A stretch of 64,000 nucleotides of DNA from Actinomadura rudentiformis (GCF_008923185.1 NZ_WBMT01000003.1:248001-312000), one strand, 5' to 3'; positions 35,716 through 45,371 are shown, counted from the first letter of the stretch. Numbers and translations are program-made. The notes: generated by a model not told the origin, from the letters alone.

Positions 35716-38148
35716 GTGGCGATGGACACCGATACCAACACCCTGGCCGGCACCGGGGGGTCCGGCCCCGAGGTCGACGCCGCCATGGCCGTGGTGGACG
35801 AGCGGGGCATCGTCGTGTCCTGGAACGGCGCCGCCCAGCGGCTGCTGGGATACGCCGCCGAAGAGGTCACCGGACGTCCGGCCGCGAACCTGCTGGCAGC
35901 GGATCTTCCGGAGCCTGCCCGCCGGTGCCTGGACGAGCGGAGGTCCTGGAACGGCCTCGTCCGGCTGCGGCACCGGGACGGCAGCCACGTGAACGTGGAA
36001 CTGCTGGCCCACCCGAGCCGCGACGACGGTTCCCTACGGTGGCTTCTGGTCACTCTCACCGCGCCGCCGCCTGCCAGGCTGGACGCCAACACCGGGGAGA
36101 ACGTTTCCCTCATGGACCGCGCGTTCACCCAGTCGTCGTTCGCCCTCGCGATCAACGCCATGGACCTGCGGTGCCTGCGAGTCAACGAACGCATGTGCCG
36201 GATGTGCGGGGTCACCGAGGACGAGCTACGCGGACGGCGCGTCACCGAGGTCCTGCCAGGCCCTCAGTGGGACGCGCTGGAGCTGTACATGCGCTACGTC
36301 CTCCAGACGGGCGAGCCGGTGCAGCGGGTGACCTACCGCCGGGTCCCCAGCGAGACCCGCGAACGCGCCTGGTCCGTCTCGATCTCCCCGTTGAAGGACG
36401 AGACCGGCCGGACGCTGGCCCTGTGGACCGGGGTCCTCGACATCACCGAGCAGTACTGGGCCCGGCAACGGCTCACCCTGCTGAACGAGGCCGGCGCCCG
36501 CATCGGCACCACCCTGGACGTCACCCGCACCGCCGAGGAGCTCGTCGACACGTTCGTGCCGCGGCTCGCCGACTTCGCGCTCGTCGATCTGCTCGGCGCC
36601 ATGCTCAGCGGCGACGAGCCGATCCTGGGACCGCTCACCGGCACGATCGCGCTGCGCCGCGTCGCCCACCAGTCCATCCACGAGGGCGTCCCCGAAGCCG
36701 TGGTCGCTCCGGAGGAGGTCGACTTCCATCCGGCGGACTCCCCGATGGCGCGCTGCCTGGCCAGCGGCACGGCCGTGCTGACCACCATCGACGATCCGGC
36801 GTTCATGGCCTCGCTCAGCTTCAACCCGGCGCGGGCGGCCAGCGCCCGGGCGCACGGGATCCACTCGGTCCTGGCAGTACCGATCCGCGCCCGCGGAGTC
36901 ACCCTCGGCGTCGCCGTCCTCGCTCGAGGCCGCCGCCCGGACCTCTTCCAGCAGGACGACGTGCTGCTCGCCGAGGAGCTCACCGCCAGGGCCGCCGTCT
37001 GCCTGGACAACGCCCGCCGCTACACCCGCGAGCGCGCTACCGCCCTGGCCCTGCAGCGCAGCCTGCTTCCGCAGCGGCTCCCGGAGCAGTCGGCCGTGGA
37101 GGTCGCCACCCATTACCTGCCGGCCAGCACCCATGCCGGGGTGGGCGGGGACTGGTTCGACGTGATCCCGCTGTCGGGCGCCCGGGTCGCCCTGGTCGTC
37201 GGCGACGTCGTCGGCCACGGCCTGCACGCCTCGGCGACCATGGGCCGGCTGCGCACCGCCGTGCGCACGCTCGCCGACGTCGACCTGCCGCCCGACGAAC
37301 TGCTCACCCGCCTTGACGACCTGGTCGCCCGGCTCGCCGCCGACGCGGCGGCCGACGGCGACGATGACGAGGGCGACATCGGCGCCACCTGCCTGTACGC
37401 GGTGTACGACCCGGTGTCGCGCCGGTGCAGCCTGGCCCGCGCCGGCCACCCGCTGCCCGTGCTGGTCACCCCGGACGGTGACGTCGACTTCCTGGACCTG
37501 CCCGCCGGCCCGCCGCTCGGCCTGGGCGGCCTCCCGTTCGAAGGCACCGAGGTCGAACTGCCCGAGGGCAGCACCCTGGCCCTCTACACCGACGGCCTCG
37601 TCGAGTCCCGCCATCACGACATCGATGTCGGGCTCGAACGGCTGCGCCGCGCGCTGTCCCACCCGGACCCGTCCTTGGAGGCCACCTGCGACACCGTCCT
37701 GGAAGCCGTGCTGCCTGAACGTCCCATGGACGACGTCGCCCTGCTTGTGGCCCGCACCCGCGCTCTCGGCTCCGACCGGGTCGCCACCTGGGGCGTGCCC
37801 GCCGATCCCGCCCACGTCGCCGACGCCCGCAAACTGGCGACCAAGCAGCTCACCGACTGGGGCCTGGACGACGCCGCCTTCGTCACCGAGCTGATCGTCA
37901 GCGAGCTCGTCACCAACGCCATCCGGTACGCCGAGGGTCCGATCCAGCTGCGCCTCATCCGGGACCGGACCCTCATCTGCGAGGTCTCCGACGCCAGCGA
38001 CACCGCCCCGCACCTGCGCCGGGCCCGTGCCTTCGACGAGGGCGGGCGCGGCCTGCTGCTGGTCGCGCAGCTCACCCAGCGCTGGGGCACCCGCCAGACC
38101 CCGCACGGCAAGACCATCTGGGCCGAGGTCGCACCGGCACTCGGCTGA
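35716..38148 (+). CDS. PAS-PAS-GAF-SpoIIE phosphatase with C-terminal HATPase
   Basis: The 810-residue protein begins at GTG 35716 (or ATG 35722). Domains in order: PAS (about 20-110), PAS (135-250), GAF (255-430), PP2C-type SpoIIE phosphatase (455-660, with GGDWFDVI and ALYTDGLVE) and an anti-sigma-like HATPase (675-805, with SELVTNAIRYA). Such actinobacterial proteins control anti-sigma-antagonist switching, combining a serine phosphatase with a serine kinase in one chain. A ligand- or oxygen-sensing PAS is possible, but no heme ligand can be identified. The 128-bp upstream region is AT-rich for this genome. Confidence 0.9.
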   Translation: MAMDTDTNTLAGTGGSGPEVDAAMAVVDERGIVVSWNGAAQRLLGYAAEEVTGRPAANLLAADLPEPARRCLDERRSWNGLVRLRHRDGSHVNVELLAHPSRDDGSLRWLLVTLTAPPPARLDANTGENVSLMDRAFTQSSFALAINAMDLRCLRVNERMCRMCGVTEDELRGRRVTEVLPGPQWDALELYMRYVLQTGEPVQRVTYRRVPSETRERAWSVSISPLKDETGRTLALWTGVLDITEQYWARQRLTLLNEAGARIGTTLDVTRTAEELVDTFVPRLADFALVDLLGAMLSGDEPILGPLTGTIALRRVAHQSIHEGVPEAVVAPEEVDFHPADSPMARCLASGTAVLTTIDDPAFMASLSFNPARAASARAHGIHSVLAVPIRARGVTLGVAVLARGRRPDLFQQDDVLLAEELTARAAVCLDNARRYTRERATALALQRSLLPQRLPEQSAVEVATHYLPASTHAGVGGDWFDVIPLSGARVALVVGDVVGHGLHASATMGRLRTAVRTLADVDLPPDELLTRLDDLVARLAADAAADGDDDEGDIGATCLYAVYDPVSRRCSLARAGHPLPVLVTPDGDVDFLDLPAGPPLGLGGLPFEGTEVELPEGSTLALYTDGLVESRHHDIDVGLERLRRALSHPDPSLEATCDTVLEAVLPERPMDDVALLVARTRALGSDRVATWGVPADPAHVADARKLATKQLTDWGLDDAAFVTELIVSELVTNAIRYAEGPIQLRLIRDRTLICEVSDASDTAPHLRRARAFDEGGRGLLLVAQLTQRWGTRQTPHGKTIWAEVAPALG

Positions 38149-38224
38149 AACCCGGGCCGAGTGCCGACGGTTCAGCTGTTGAGAAGTCGCCAGGTGGTGA
38201 GGGCGATTCTGGCTCATGAACGGA

Positions 38225-38254
38225 AGGCAGGGCGGATGATCATCCGCCCTGCCT
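38225..38254. terminator. 30-bp perfect palindrome, bidirectional terminator
   Basis: Bases 38225-38239 are the exact inverse of 38240-38254, with no loop bases beyond the palindrome centre. It lies between the convergent SpoIIE gene and the small secreted protein gene, fitting a terminator for both. Confidence 0.8.
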
Positions 38255-38289
38255 GTCGTTCACCGCGTCGCCGGTCAGCGGGTCTTTGG

Positions 38290-38733
38290 CTAGCGCTGGG
38301 GAACCCGCTTCATGGTCAGGAGGGCGCCGTCCGCCTTGAACGGGCGCTTCCTGTAGTCCGGCGTGGACGTGAACTTCTTCGACTTGCCCTTGCCACAGAC
38401 GGTGCCGCGGTCGACGTCGAGGATCTTGGCCTTCTTCTTGCCGTCCTTGCCCTTCACCGCGATGGCCCAGTAGACGGTCACCCGGACACACTGGCGGTCG
38501 TTCATGCGGTCGGTCATCACGCCCTTGATGGCCTTGAGGCTCGCGTAGCCGCGGGCGGCACCCCAGGGCCTGACAGCGTTGAACCTCTTGGCGGCGATGG
38601 TCGCGGACGAGGAGTCCGCCTGGACGGACGCGACGCGCACGGCGTCGGTGGCGTGAGCCGTTCCGGTGGTGGCGACCATCGCGCCGCCTGCCACGGCGAA
38701 CGCGGCGGCGGCGGTGATGAGACGGGTCTTCAT
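38290..38733 (-). CDS. Small secreted protein of unknown function
   Basis: The 147-residue protein starts at ATG 38733 (MKTRLITAAAAFAVAGG), a clear signal peptide ending near AHATDA. The mature part has two cysteines (RQCVRVTV and GTVCGKG) and a Lys-rich C-terminus. I do not recognise a family. It is a single gene converging with the SpoIIE protein; no neighbour suggests a function. Confidence 0.65.
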   Translation of the reverse strand: MKTRLITAAAAFAVAGGAMVATTGTAHATDAVRVASVQADSSSATIAAKRFNAVRPWGAARGYASLKAIKGVMTDRMNDRQCVRVTVYWAIAVKGKDGKKKAKILDVDRGTVCGKGKSKKFTSTPDYRKRPFKADGALLTMKRVPQR

Positions 38734-38932
38734 ATGGTGTCGTCCTCTGTAGTCGATCTTTGCGGGAGCAAGATCGAACATAGAAGATCTCGGCTTCCTT
38801 CGCATACGGAACGAGACGGAATGTTCACTCAATACCTGGACACGCAACCGGGGCGCGGGGTTCGGGATAGAGGAGGTTGTCAGCCACCCCGAGTCCCCGG
38901 AGGACCCACCTCATGAAGGAAGACGCCGGCCT

Positions 38933-39532
38933 ATGGCCACGGCGAGAGCGGTGAGCGGTCATCCCGGGGAGAAGCTGGACGATCTGAGGATCGTCGAGGT
39001 CTCCCTGGATGACCCGGAGGCGTTCGGCGAACTGTTCAGCCGCCACGCGCCACGACTCCACGCCTACATCAAACGGCGCCTGGGACCGCCGCTCGCCGAC
39101 GACCTCGTGTCCGAGACGTTCGCCATCGCGTTCAAGCAGCGCGAGCGGTTCGACGGGCGGGCGGAGTTCAGCGCCTGGCTGTGGGGCATCGCGAGCAACC
39201 TGATCGCGAAGCACCACCGGCAGGAGAGCCGCATGTACCGGGCGTTCGCCCGCACGGGCGTCGACCCCGCTGAGGACGGCGTCGCGGAACTCGCCAGCGA
39301 CCGTGCGGCGGCCGCCGCGCTCGGGCCGCGCCTCGCGAAGGCCCTCGCCGGGCTGAGCGCACAGGACCGCAACGCCGTGTTGCTGCTCGCGTGGGGCGAG
39401 CTGTCGTACGCCGAGATCGCAGCCACCTTGGATCTGCCGCTCGGCACCGTCAAGGCCAAGATTCACCGGGTCCGGGCGAAGCTCCGCAAAGCCCTCCCGC
39501 AGGAGAAGTTCGAGGAGAAGAACGATGGATGA
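38933..39532 (+). CDS. ECF sigma-70 factor
   Basis: The 199-residue protein has region 2 (FGELFSRHAPRLHAYIKRRLG, DDLVSETFAIAF) and region 4 HTH (LSAQDRNAVLLLAWGELSYAEIAATLDLPLGTVKAKIHR). It overlaps the next gene by 8 bp, which encodes its likely partner. It belongs to the small ECF type linked to CU044_5270 proteins. Confidence 0.92.
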   Translation: MATARAVSGHPGEKLDDLRIVEVSLDDPEAFGELFSRHAPRLHAYIKRRLGPPLADDLVSETFAIAFKQRERFDGRAEFSAWLWGIASNLIAKHHRQESRMYRAFARTGVDPAEDGVAELASDRAAAAALGPRLAKALAGLSAQDRNAVLLLAWGELSYAEIAATLDLPLGTVKAKIHRVRAKLRKALPQEKFEEKNDG

Positions 39533-40754
39533 GCTCGACGCGCTGCGGCGGATGCGGACAACGCTCGCACGCGAGGAGAACTCGGATCAGCTCGCGATGA
39601 GGGTCGGTTGGCGGGCGGGCGTCTCGCCCCAGCGGCGGCGGCGCGCCTTCAGACTGCCATCGACCTTCAAGCTGCCGATGGTGAGCCTGGCGGCCGTGGC
39701 GGCCGTGGCGGCCGGCTCGGTGGCCGTTCTCACTTTGCCGTCTGATTCCGCCGGCACCGGTACGGGCGGTCCGGGCAAGGTCGGCGCGCCGGGCAACGCG
39801 CTGCTGGTCGCGGCGACCAGCGTAGAGAAGGGCAAGGCCGGGAAGTACTGGCACTCGAGTTCGATCAGAGGCGAGATCTTCGCGGCCGGGAAGAGCGCCG
39901 CGGATCACTACAAGATCGTGTCCTTGCAGCGGAGCGAAGGCTGGATGGGCCGGGACGGCAACAGCTGGTGGGGCAACCAGGACCTGCCCGACCGTCCCTG
40001 GACCGACCAGGACAAGCAGAAATGGCAGGCGGCCGGATCTCCCTCACAATTGGAGGTCCCGTCGGCTGAAGGACCGGTCGTCATGTTCCTGAAGGGCGCG
40101 AGCACGGGCATGTCGGTACGTCCGAGCCCGCCCGACGACGACGGGGTCTTTTACGGGCTGACACAGAAACAGTTCGCCGCACTGCCGGCCGAGCCCGCAC
40201 AGTTGGAGAACGCGCTGCTGAACCTCAAGGGTCACTGGCGCGCGTACCAGCCCGACGGCCCGGAGCAGCCGATGCGGGCCCTGCGTGGCAAGGCGCGCAG
40301 CCGGGCGCTGAGCGATGTGGCCGAGTCCCTGCTGGCCACCGCGCCCACTCCCCCGGCGCTTCGAGCCGCCACCTACCGGATGCTCGCCGCCCTGCCCGGC
40401 GTCAAGGCCGAAGGCAGGACGACCGACCCCCTCGGCCGTACCGGCACGGCGATCTCGCTCCCGGTGGATTCGACCGTGCCGCTCGGGCTCTACACCGCGC
40501 CCAAGCAGCTCGGCACCTACCGGCGCCAATGGATCATCGACCCCGGCACCGGGACGCTGCTGGCCGTCCGGGACCTGGTGGTGACACCGCCACGCGGCAG
40601 CCGGAAGCTCCGTCCCGGCGACAATGGCAAGCCGCGCAGCCTGCAGGTCAAGGACATGCCCGACCGATTCCACAAGCCGGGCGAGATCGTCTCGTACAAG
40701 GTGTTCGAGCTCGGGGAGTGGACCGACACCGAGCCGAAGCTGCCGGGCCAGTAA
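39525..40754 (+). CDS. CU044_5270-family single-pass protein (sigma partner)
   Basis: The 409-residue protein has a short N-terminal cytoplasmic part (MDELDALRRMRTTLA), one membrane helix (about 52-70) and a large outer domain with segments AATSVEKGKAGKYWH, WRAYQPDGP and LGTYRRQWIIDPGTG. It fits the CU044_5270 family, found next to ECF sigma factors in actinobacteria and thought to anchor or sense for them. Coupling by overlap to the sigma gene supports this. Biochemical function is not established. Confidence 0.85.
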   Translation: MDELDALRRMRTTLAREENSDQLAMRVGWRAGVSPQRRRRAFRLPSTFKLPMVSLAAVAAVAAGSVAVLTLPSDSAGTGTGGPGKVGAPGNALLVAATSVEKGKAGKYWHSSSIRGEIFAAGKSAADHYKIVSLQRSEGWMGRDGNSWWGNQDLPDRPWTDQDKQKWQAAGSPSQLEVPSAEGPVVMFLKGASTGMSVRPSPPDDDGVFYGLTQKQFAALPAEPAQLENALLNLKGHWRAYQPDGPEQPMRALRGKARSRALSDVAESLLATAPTPPALRAATYRMLAALPGVKAEGRTTDPLGRTGTAISLPVDSTVPLGLYTAPKQLGTYRRQWIIDPGTGTLLAVRDLVVTPPRGSRKLRPGDNGKPRSLQVKDMPDRFHKPGEIVSYKVFELGEWTDTEPKLPGQ

Positions 40755-40787
40755 CCCGGCGGCGACCGGCAACGGCGACGACCAGGG

Positions 40788-40818
40788 CGCGGGGCAGAGA
40801 GCCGTCATCTGCCCCGCG
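40788..40818. terminator. 11-bp hairpin between convergent genes
   Basis: Bases 40788-40798 (CGCGGGGCAGA) pair perfectly with 40808-40818, with a 9-base loop. It lies between the CU044_5270 gene and the convergent propeller protein gene. Confidence 0.8.
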
Positions 40819-40871
40819 TCCCGCGGCGCTCCGGACACGCAGGCCAGCAGCGAGGCCGGCAGCGGAGGCCG

Positions 40872-42371
40872 TTAGCGGCGGAAGGCCGTCACCGGCGGGA
40901 CCTTGGGATCCTCGCCGCCCTGGACGAACACGTAGCGCCCCGGGGCTGTGAACACCAAGGCGGGGTCGCCGGCGAACCCGTGCAGCAACGTGATTTCCCT
41001 GGTGACCTTGCCGCTCGCGAGGGACAGGACGGTGAGCTCGGCCGCCTTGTTCCTGAGGCTGCGCGGCGTCAACAGGCTGACCGCATCGGCCGTTGTGAGC
41101 AGGCCGTCGACGCCATGGCTGGTCTTGTGCCGCCAGAGTTCCCTGCCGGTGAAGTCGAACGCGACGAGATCGGCCTCCCAGGAGTACTTCCGGTGGCCTT
41201 CGGCGACGGCGACGATGACGTCCCCTTGGACCCGCAGAGTCCGGATGGGCATCCCGCCGTAGTCTCTCGCGTACAACTGCAGGTCGCCCTCGCTGGTGGA
41301 CGTGGGGAACGCGGCGCGTTGGCGGCCGTCCGGTGTGAAGGTGACCAGCTGCTGCCTGCCCCGCTCGCCAGGCTCCTTGCTGTAGACGACGACCGGATCG
41401 GCGGACACAACGGAGGTGTCCTCGGCCTTGGCCGCAGTGGGCAGCGGAGCCGACCAGCGCAGGGCACCGGTGCGGGGGTCCACGACGGCGACGGTCGTCT
41501 TCGCCGCGTCCGGCCCGCACTGGACGGTGGTCGCGACGGCCGCGCCAGAGGCGGTCAGCGCATTGAGCCCCGAGTCGAAGACGCAGGACTTGGGGGCCTT
41601 CCACGTCCAACGGGCTTGACCCGTGCGCAGGTCCAGGCCGCGCAGGCCCCGGTCCGTGGGCAGCACGGCTGAGCCCGTGCTCGTGGCGAGGATCCCGGTG
41701 GCTCCAGGGCGCCAGTACCGCATCACCTTGCCCAGTCCCGTCTTCCACAGCTCCTTGCCGCTGGTGAGATCGACGGCCGCGACCTGATTGCAGGGTCCCT
41801 TGTCGCTCCCGTACGCGAGCAACCCGATCCCGTCCGCCGCCGTCTCGGCCATCGTGCAGACGACATGCGGCTCGGGCACCTGGTAGGCCCACGATTGCGT
41901 GCCATTGCCCAGGTCATAAGCGATCGCGCCATCGGTACGGACCCGTACGACCAGCTTCGCGGTCGCCCACGCGCCCTTCCCGCGCAACGAACTCGGCCGG
42001 TCGGGCTCGGCCGACCAGGCCTCGTCGTAGGTCTCGCCGTGCACGCCGGCCCACAGGACGGTCCCCCCGTAGCCGCCCGCGACCAGTGCGACGACCAGCG
42101 CGATGGCTGCAGGCAGCCGCATGCCCACCAGAACGACCGCCCCCACGATCGGGACACAGCAGACGATCGCGAAGAAGAACGCGGCGAAGTGCAGGCCCGA
42201 GCCGTTGGGGCAGGAGCCGCTCCCGCAGCTTCCGCCCGACTCGATGTTGACGGCGATCCAGCCCAGAACGGAGATGACGATGGCCGCGCCGATGAGGATC
42301 CCCAGCACGGCCCAGACGAGCAACTGGGCGACCGTACGGCCGGCGGAAGGCTCATGCTCCTTGAAGCGCAA
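40872..42371 (-). CDS. PQQ-type beta-propeller membrane protein
   Basis: The 499-residue protein starts at TTG 42371 (GAGGG upstream). Two to three N-terminal membrane helices (about 12-35, 55-78, 85-105) are followed by about 370 residues with repeated PQQ-like units such as DLTSGKELWKTG, DLRTGQARWTWK, DPRTGALRWSA and FDFTGRELWRHK. The propeller is extracytoplasmic and presumably binds protein or cofactor; no catalytic site is seen. It is divergent from the DinB-family gene. Confidence 0.85.
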   Translation of the reverse strand: MRFKEHEPSAGRTVAQLLVWAVLGILIGAAIVISVLGWIAVNIESGGSCGSGSCPNGSGLHFAAFFFAIVCCVPIVGAVVLVGMRLPAAIALVVALVAGGYGGTVLWAGVHGETYDEAWSAEPDRPSSLRGKGAWATAKLVVRVRTDGAIAYDLGNGTQSWAYQVPEPHVVCTMAETAADGIGLLAYGSDKGPCNQVAAVDLTSGKELWKTGLGKVMRYWRPGATGILATSTGSAVLPTDRGLRGLDLRTGQARWTWKAPKSCVFDSGLNALTASGAAVATTVQCGPDAAKTTVAVVDPRTGALRWSAPLPTAAKAEDTSVVSADPVVVYSKEPGERGRQQLVTFTPDGRQRAAFPTSTSEGDLQLYARDYGGMPIRTLRVQGDVIVAVAEGHRKYSWEADLVAFDFTGRELWRHKTSHGVDGLLTTADAVSLLTPRSLRNKAAELTVLSLASGKVTREITLLHGFAGDPALVFTAPGRYVFVQGGEDPKVPPVTAFRR

Positions 42372-42462
42372 CGTCGCCCCTCGCCCTCACCCGATGATCA
42401 GCAGGAGGATAGATCAAATAATCGGTTCACGGTCGCCACTACGGTGTGCCAGGGTCGGCCCG

Positions 42463-42981
42463 ATGAAGACATCACGAGGTGATCTGCTGCGCTGGCAGTT
42501 CGAGCTGACCTGGTCGTTGTTCGAGTACCACCTGGAACGGCTCGTACCCGACGACTTCCTCTGGGAGCCGGTATCGCACTGCTGGACCGTGCGCCCCGCG
42601 GCCGACGGGACGTGGGTGCCGGACTGGGCGGACACCGAGCCGGACCCCGTCCCCGTCCCGACGATCGCATGGCTGACCTGGCATATCGGCTGGTGGTGGA
42701 GCACCACCATCGATCACGCCGAGGGCAGGCCGCCGCGCGAACGCACTGCGATCACCTGGCCGGGCGAGAGCGCGGCCGTCGAGTGGCTGCACGGTCTCCG
42801 CAAGGACTGGCTGGCCGTCCTGGACCGCCTCACCGACTCCGATCTCGACGCCACCGCCCCGTTCCCCTGGCAGGGCGACCCCGGCCACACGGTCGCCCAC
42901 ATGCTCGGCTGGGTGAACGCAGAGCTCATGAAGAACGCCGCCGAGATCGGCTCGGTCCGGCTCCAGCACGCCGCCCGCTGA
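42463..42981 (+). CDS. DinB-superfamily protein
   Basis: The 172-residue protein reads as a four-helix DinB bundle, with LTWHIGWWWSTTIDHAEG (metal His), an internal WLHGLRKDWLAVLDRL helix and HTVAHMLGWVNAELMKN (metal His pair). DinB-like proteins often bind metals and act in mycothiol- or other thiol-dependent reactions; the role here is unknown. Start ATG 42463 is a choice: a longer frame exists upstream but overlaps the divergent gene. Confidence 0.85.
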   Translation: MKTSRGDLLRWQFELTWSLFEYHLERLVPDDFLWEPVSHCWTVRPAADGTWVPDWADTEPDPVPVPTIAWLTWHIGWWWSTTIDHAEGRPPRERTAITWPGESAAVEWLHGLRKDWLAVLDRLTDSDLDATAPFPWQGDPGHTVAHMLGWVNAELMKNAAEIGSVRLQHAAR

Positions 42982-43054
42982 CCCCGCCCGGGGTTCGCTG
43001 CGGTTCTGGCGGGCAGAGACCTTCGAGGAGAACGCTCGGAGGAGGGTCTCGATC

Positions 43055-43558
43055 ATGGTGAAGACCGGTAGGACCGCAGGTCAGACGGGTCTACTGGGGA
43101 TCTATCTGAATGATCACCTGGCGGGTGCCACGACCGGGGTCGAGCTGGCGCGGCGGGTCGCCGCCGCCAAGCGCGACGACCCGGGCGGCGAGGTGCTGCG
43201 CGGGCTGGCGAACGAGATCGCCGAGGATCGCGCGGCGCTGCTGAAGATCATGGCCGCGCTCGGCGTCCCGGTCCGGCGCTACAAGGTCATCGGTGGCTGG
43301 GCGGCCGAGAAGGCGGGCCGGCTGAAGCCCAACGGCAGGATCGTCCGGCGGTCGCCGCTGAGCGACCTCGTCGAGCTCGAGGCGTTGCGGCTCGGTGTGG
43401 AGGGCAAGTCCGCCCTGTGGGCGGCGCTGCGGACCCGGGCCGGGAGCCATCCGGCGCTGGACGGCGAACGGCTGGACGACCTGTTCTCGCGGGCGCGGCG
43501 CCAGTCCGAAGTGATCGAAGACCTGCGCCTGCGCGTCGCCTCCGAAGCGTTGCGATAA
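43055..43558 (+). CDS. Conserved helical (ferritin-like) protein, unknown function
   Basis: The 167-residue protein (ATG 43055, GGAGGG upstream) is nearly all helix: GIYLNDHLAGATTGVELARRVAAAK, LANEIAEDRAALLKIMAALGV and WAAEKAGRLKPNG. The pattern resembles ferritin-like four-helix bundles of the PA2169 type seen in actinobacteria, but I cannot confirm metal ligands. It is just upstream of the SDR gene (22 bp), which may be its partner. Confidence 0.7.
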   Translation: MVKTGRTAGQTGLLGIYLNDHLAGATTGVELARRVAAAKRDDPGGEVLRGLANEIAEDRAALLKIMAALGVPVRRYKVIGGWAAEKAGRLKPNGRIVRRSPLSDLVELEALRLGVEGKSALWAALRTRAGSHPALDGERLDDLFSRARRQSEVIEDLRLRVASEALR

Positions 43559-43580
43559 CTCGGGGGGGAAGGGAATCGTC

Positions 43581-44630
43581 ATGCGGATCGTCGTCATCGG
43601 AGCCACCGGCAACATCGGGACGAGCACCATACGAGCCTTGAGCAAGGACCCGCAGGTCACCTCGATCCGCGGGCTGGCACGCCGGCTGCCGGACTGGAAG
43701 GCCGAGAAGACCGACTGGGCCGTCGCCGACGTGCGGAAGACCGATCTGGTCCCGTTGCTGCGCGGTGCGGACGCGGTCGTTCTGCTGTCCTGGCTGTTCC
43801 AGCCGACTCACGACCCGATCGCCACGTGGCGCACCAACGTGCTGGGCAGTGAACGGGTGATGCGTGCCGTGGCCGAGGCCGGGGTCCCGGCGCTCGTCTA
43901 CTCCTCGTCCGTCGGGGCGTATTCGCCGGGGCCCAAGAACCGCGCCGTGGACGAGACCTGGCCGACGCACAGCTGGCCCACGGCGGCGTACGGACGGGAG
44001 AAGGCCTACGTCGAGCGCCTCCTTGACGGATTCGAGCGTGACCATCCGGAGTGCCGGGTCGTACGGATGCGGCCTGGATTCTGCTTCATGCACGAATCGG
44101 CACCCGAGCAGCGGCGCCTGTTCGCCGGGCCCCTGCTGCCCGGGCGGCTGGCCCGCCCGGGACTGATCCCGATCGTTCCCGACCTGCCCGGCCTGCGGTT
44201 CCAGGTGCTGCACTCGGCAGATGCGGGTGAGGCCTTCCGGCTGGCGGCCACCAAGGACGTGCGCGGGCCGTTCAACATCGCGGCCGAACCCGTCATCGAC
44301 CCCGCCGAGCTGGCCGACCTCTTCGGCGCCCGCGTGGTGCGGATCCCGCTCCAGGCCGCCCGCGCCCCCCTGGCCGCGGCCTGGTCGCTGCACCTCGTCC
44401 CCGCCTCGCCCCAGCTGCTCGACCTGGCGCTGCGGGTCCCGATCATGGACACCGCACGTGCGCGTGACGAGCTCGGCTGGACACCGGTGCGCACCGCGCG
44501 CGAGGCGTTGCAGGAGTTCATGAGCGGGCTGCGCGCCGGCGAGGGGATGGAGACGCCGCCACTGTCACCGGCCACGGGCGGGCCAGCGCGGATCCGGGAG
44601 TTCGTCACGGGAGTCGGCCGAAAGCCCTGA
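43581..44630 (+). CDS. NAD(P)-dependent epimerase/dehydratase (extended SDR)
   Basis: The 349-residue protein has the Rossmann GATGNIG (about 9-15), SSSVGAYSPG and catalytic YGREK (Tyr and Lys, with Ser before), the extended SDR pattern of sugar epimerases and related enzymes. The substrate is unknown. Start ATG 43581 has GGAAGGG upstream; it follows the ferritin-like gene by 22 bp. Confidence 0.92.
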   Translation: MRIVVIGATGNIGTSTIRALSKDPQVTSIRGLARRLPDWKAEKTDWAVADVRKTDLVPLLRGADAVVLLSWLFQPTHDPIATWRTNVLGSERVMRAVAEAGVPALVYSSSVGAYSPGPKNRAVDETWPTHSWPTAAYGREKAYVERLLDGFERDHPECRVVRMRPGFCFMHESAPEQRRLFAGPLLPGRLARPGLIPIVPDLPGLRFQVLHSADAGEAFRLAATKDVRGPFNIAAEPVIDPAELADLFGARVVRIPLQAARAPLAAAWSLHLVPASPQLLDLALRVPIMDTARARDELGWTPVRTAREALQEFMSGLRAGEGMETPPLSPATGGPARIREFVTGVGRKP

Positions 44631-44681
44631 AAAGTCCTGCGAGGCCAAACCCCGGTGTGGGGGCTCCGACCCAGAGGAAGT

Positions 44682-44864
44682 ATGGGCATGTTGGATCTGT
44701 CCACCGCCCAGTGGCGCAAGAGTAGTCACAGCGCTCACGAGGGCGGCGAATGCGTCGAGGTCGCCGACCTCCGCGCCGCCGTGGGCGTTCGGGACTCGAA
44801 GGCTCCTGAGGCGGGGCACCTGTCGTTGTCGGCGGCAGGCTTCCAGACCTCGTCGCCCGAGTGA
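44682..44864 (+). CDS. DUF397 domain protein
   Basis: The 60-residue protein shows the DUF397 core: WRKSSHSAHEGGECVEVAD, VGVRDSKAPEAGHLSLS. DUF397 proteins are usually encoded next to an XRE-type regulator with which they form a pair controlling development; here no such regulator is adjacent. Start ATG 44682 is preceded by GAGGAAG. A strong terminator follows. Confidence 0.88.
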   Translation: MGMLDLSTAQWRKSSHSAHEGGECVEVADLRAAVGVRDSKAPEAGHLSLSAAGFQTSSPE

Positions 44865-44920
44865 AGCGGGACGAGCTGGACCTCTAGGTGCGGTCCTTCC
44901 CGCTGAGCGAAATTCAAATT

Positions 44921-44949
44921 AAGCCCCCTGACCCGAGGCCAGGGGGCTT
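44921..44949. terminator. 10-bp hairpin terminator
   Basis: Bases 44921-44930 (AAGCCCCCTG) pair perfectly with 44940-44949, loop 9 bases, with A-rich upstream and T-rich downstream flanks. It separates the DUF397 gene and the convergent small secreted protein gene, serving both. Confidence 0.88.
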
Positions 44950-44969
44950 ATTGCATCGACTTTCCCGGA

Positions 44970-45236
44970 CTAGTCAGGCCGCACCTGAATCCAGAGCTCC
45001 ACCCAATACGTCCCTTCCCTGCAGTCGTAGTCCCACCATTCTCCCCGCTGAAGACCGAGGTTGCCGCGCTGATAGCACGACCACCATGGATTCGACCCGT
45101 AGTAGGAGTCGTAATAGCGGAACGGCGACTCCGCCTGCTGGGCGACGGACGCCGTCGCGGCTCCGGCAGGCGGGGCCGTGACGACCCCTGCCGTCAAGGC
45201 CGCGCAAATACCGGCGATCGCCAACATCTTTTTCAC
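44970..45236 (-). CDS. Small secreted aromatic-rich protein
   Basis: The 88-residue protein uses GTG 45236 with GGAGGATCC upstream. A signal peptide (VKKMLAIAGICAALTAGVV, cut near AGAATA) is followed by about 55 residues rich in Tyr and Trp and with two cysteines (FRYYDSYYGSNPWWSCYQR, WWDYDCREGTYWVELW). No family recognised. It is alone on its strand. Confidence 0.6.
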   Translation of the reverse strand: MKKMLAIAGICAALTAGVVTAPPAGAATASVAQQAESPFRYYDSYYGSNPWWSCYQRGNLGLQRGEWWDYDCREGTYWVELWIQVRPD

Positions 45237-45371
45237 GTACGGATCCTCCGCCTCCCTTTGGCCTCCGTGCGATCCACAGAAGCACCGTTGCGTCGATCTT
45301 CGATCAGAGCGCGCCATTACGGGGAAAACTTCGGATGAATAACAATGGGCGACTCAGGTAATCGCCAAGCA

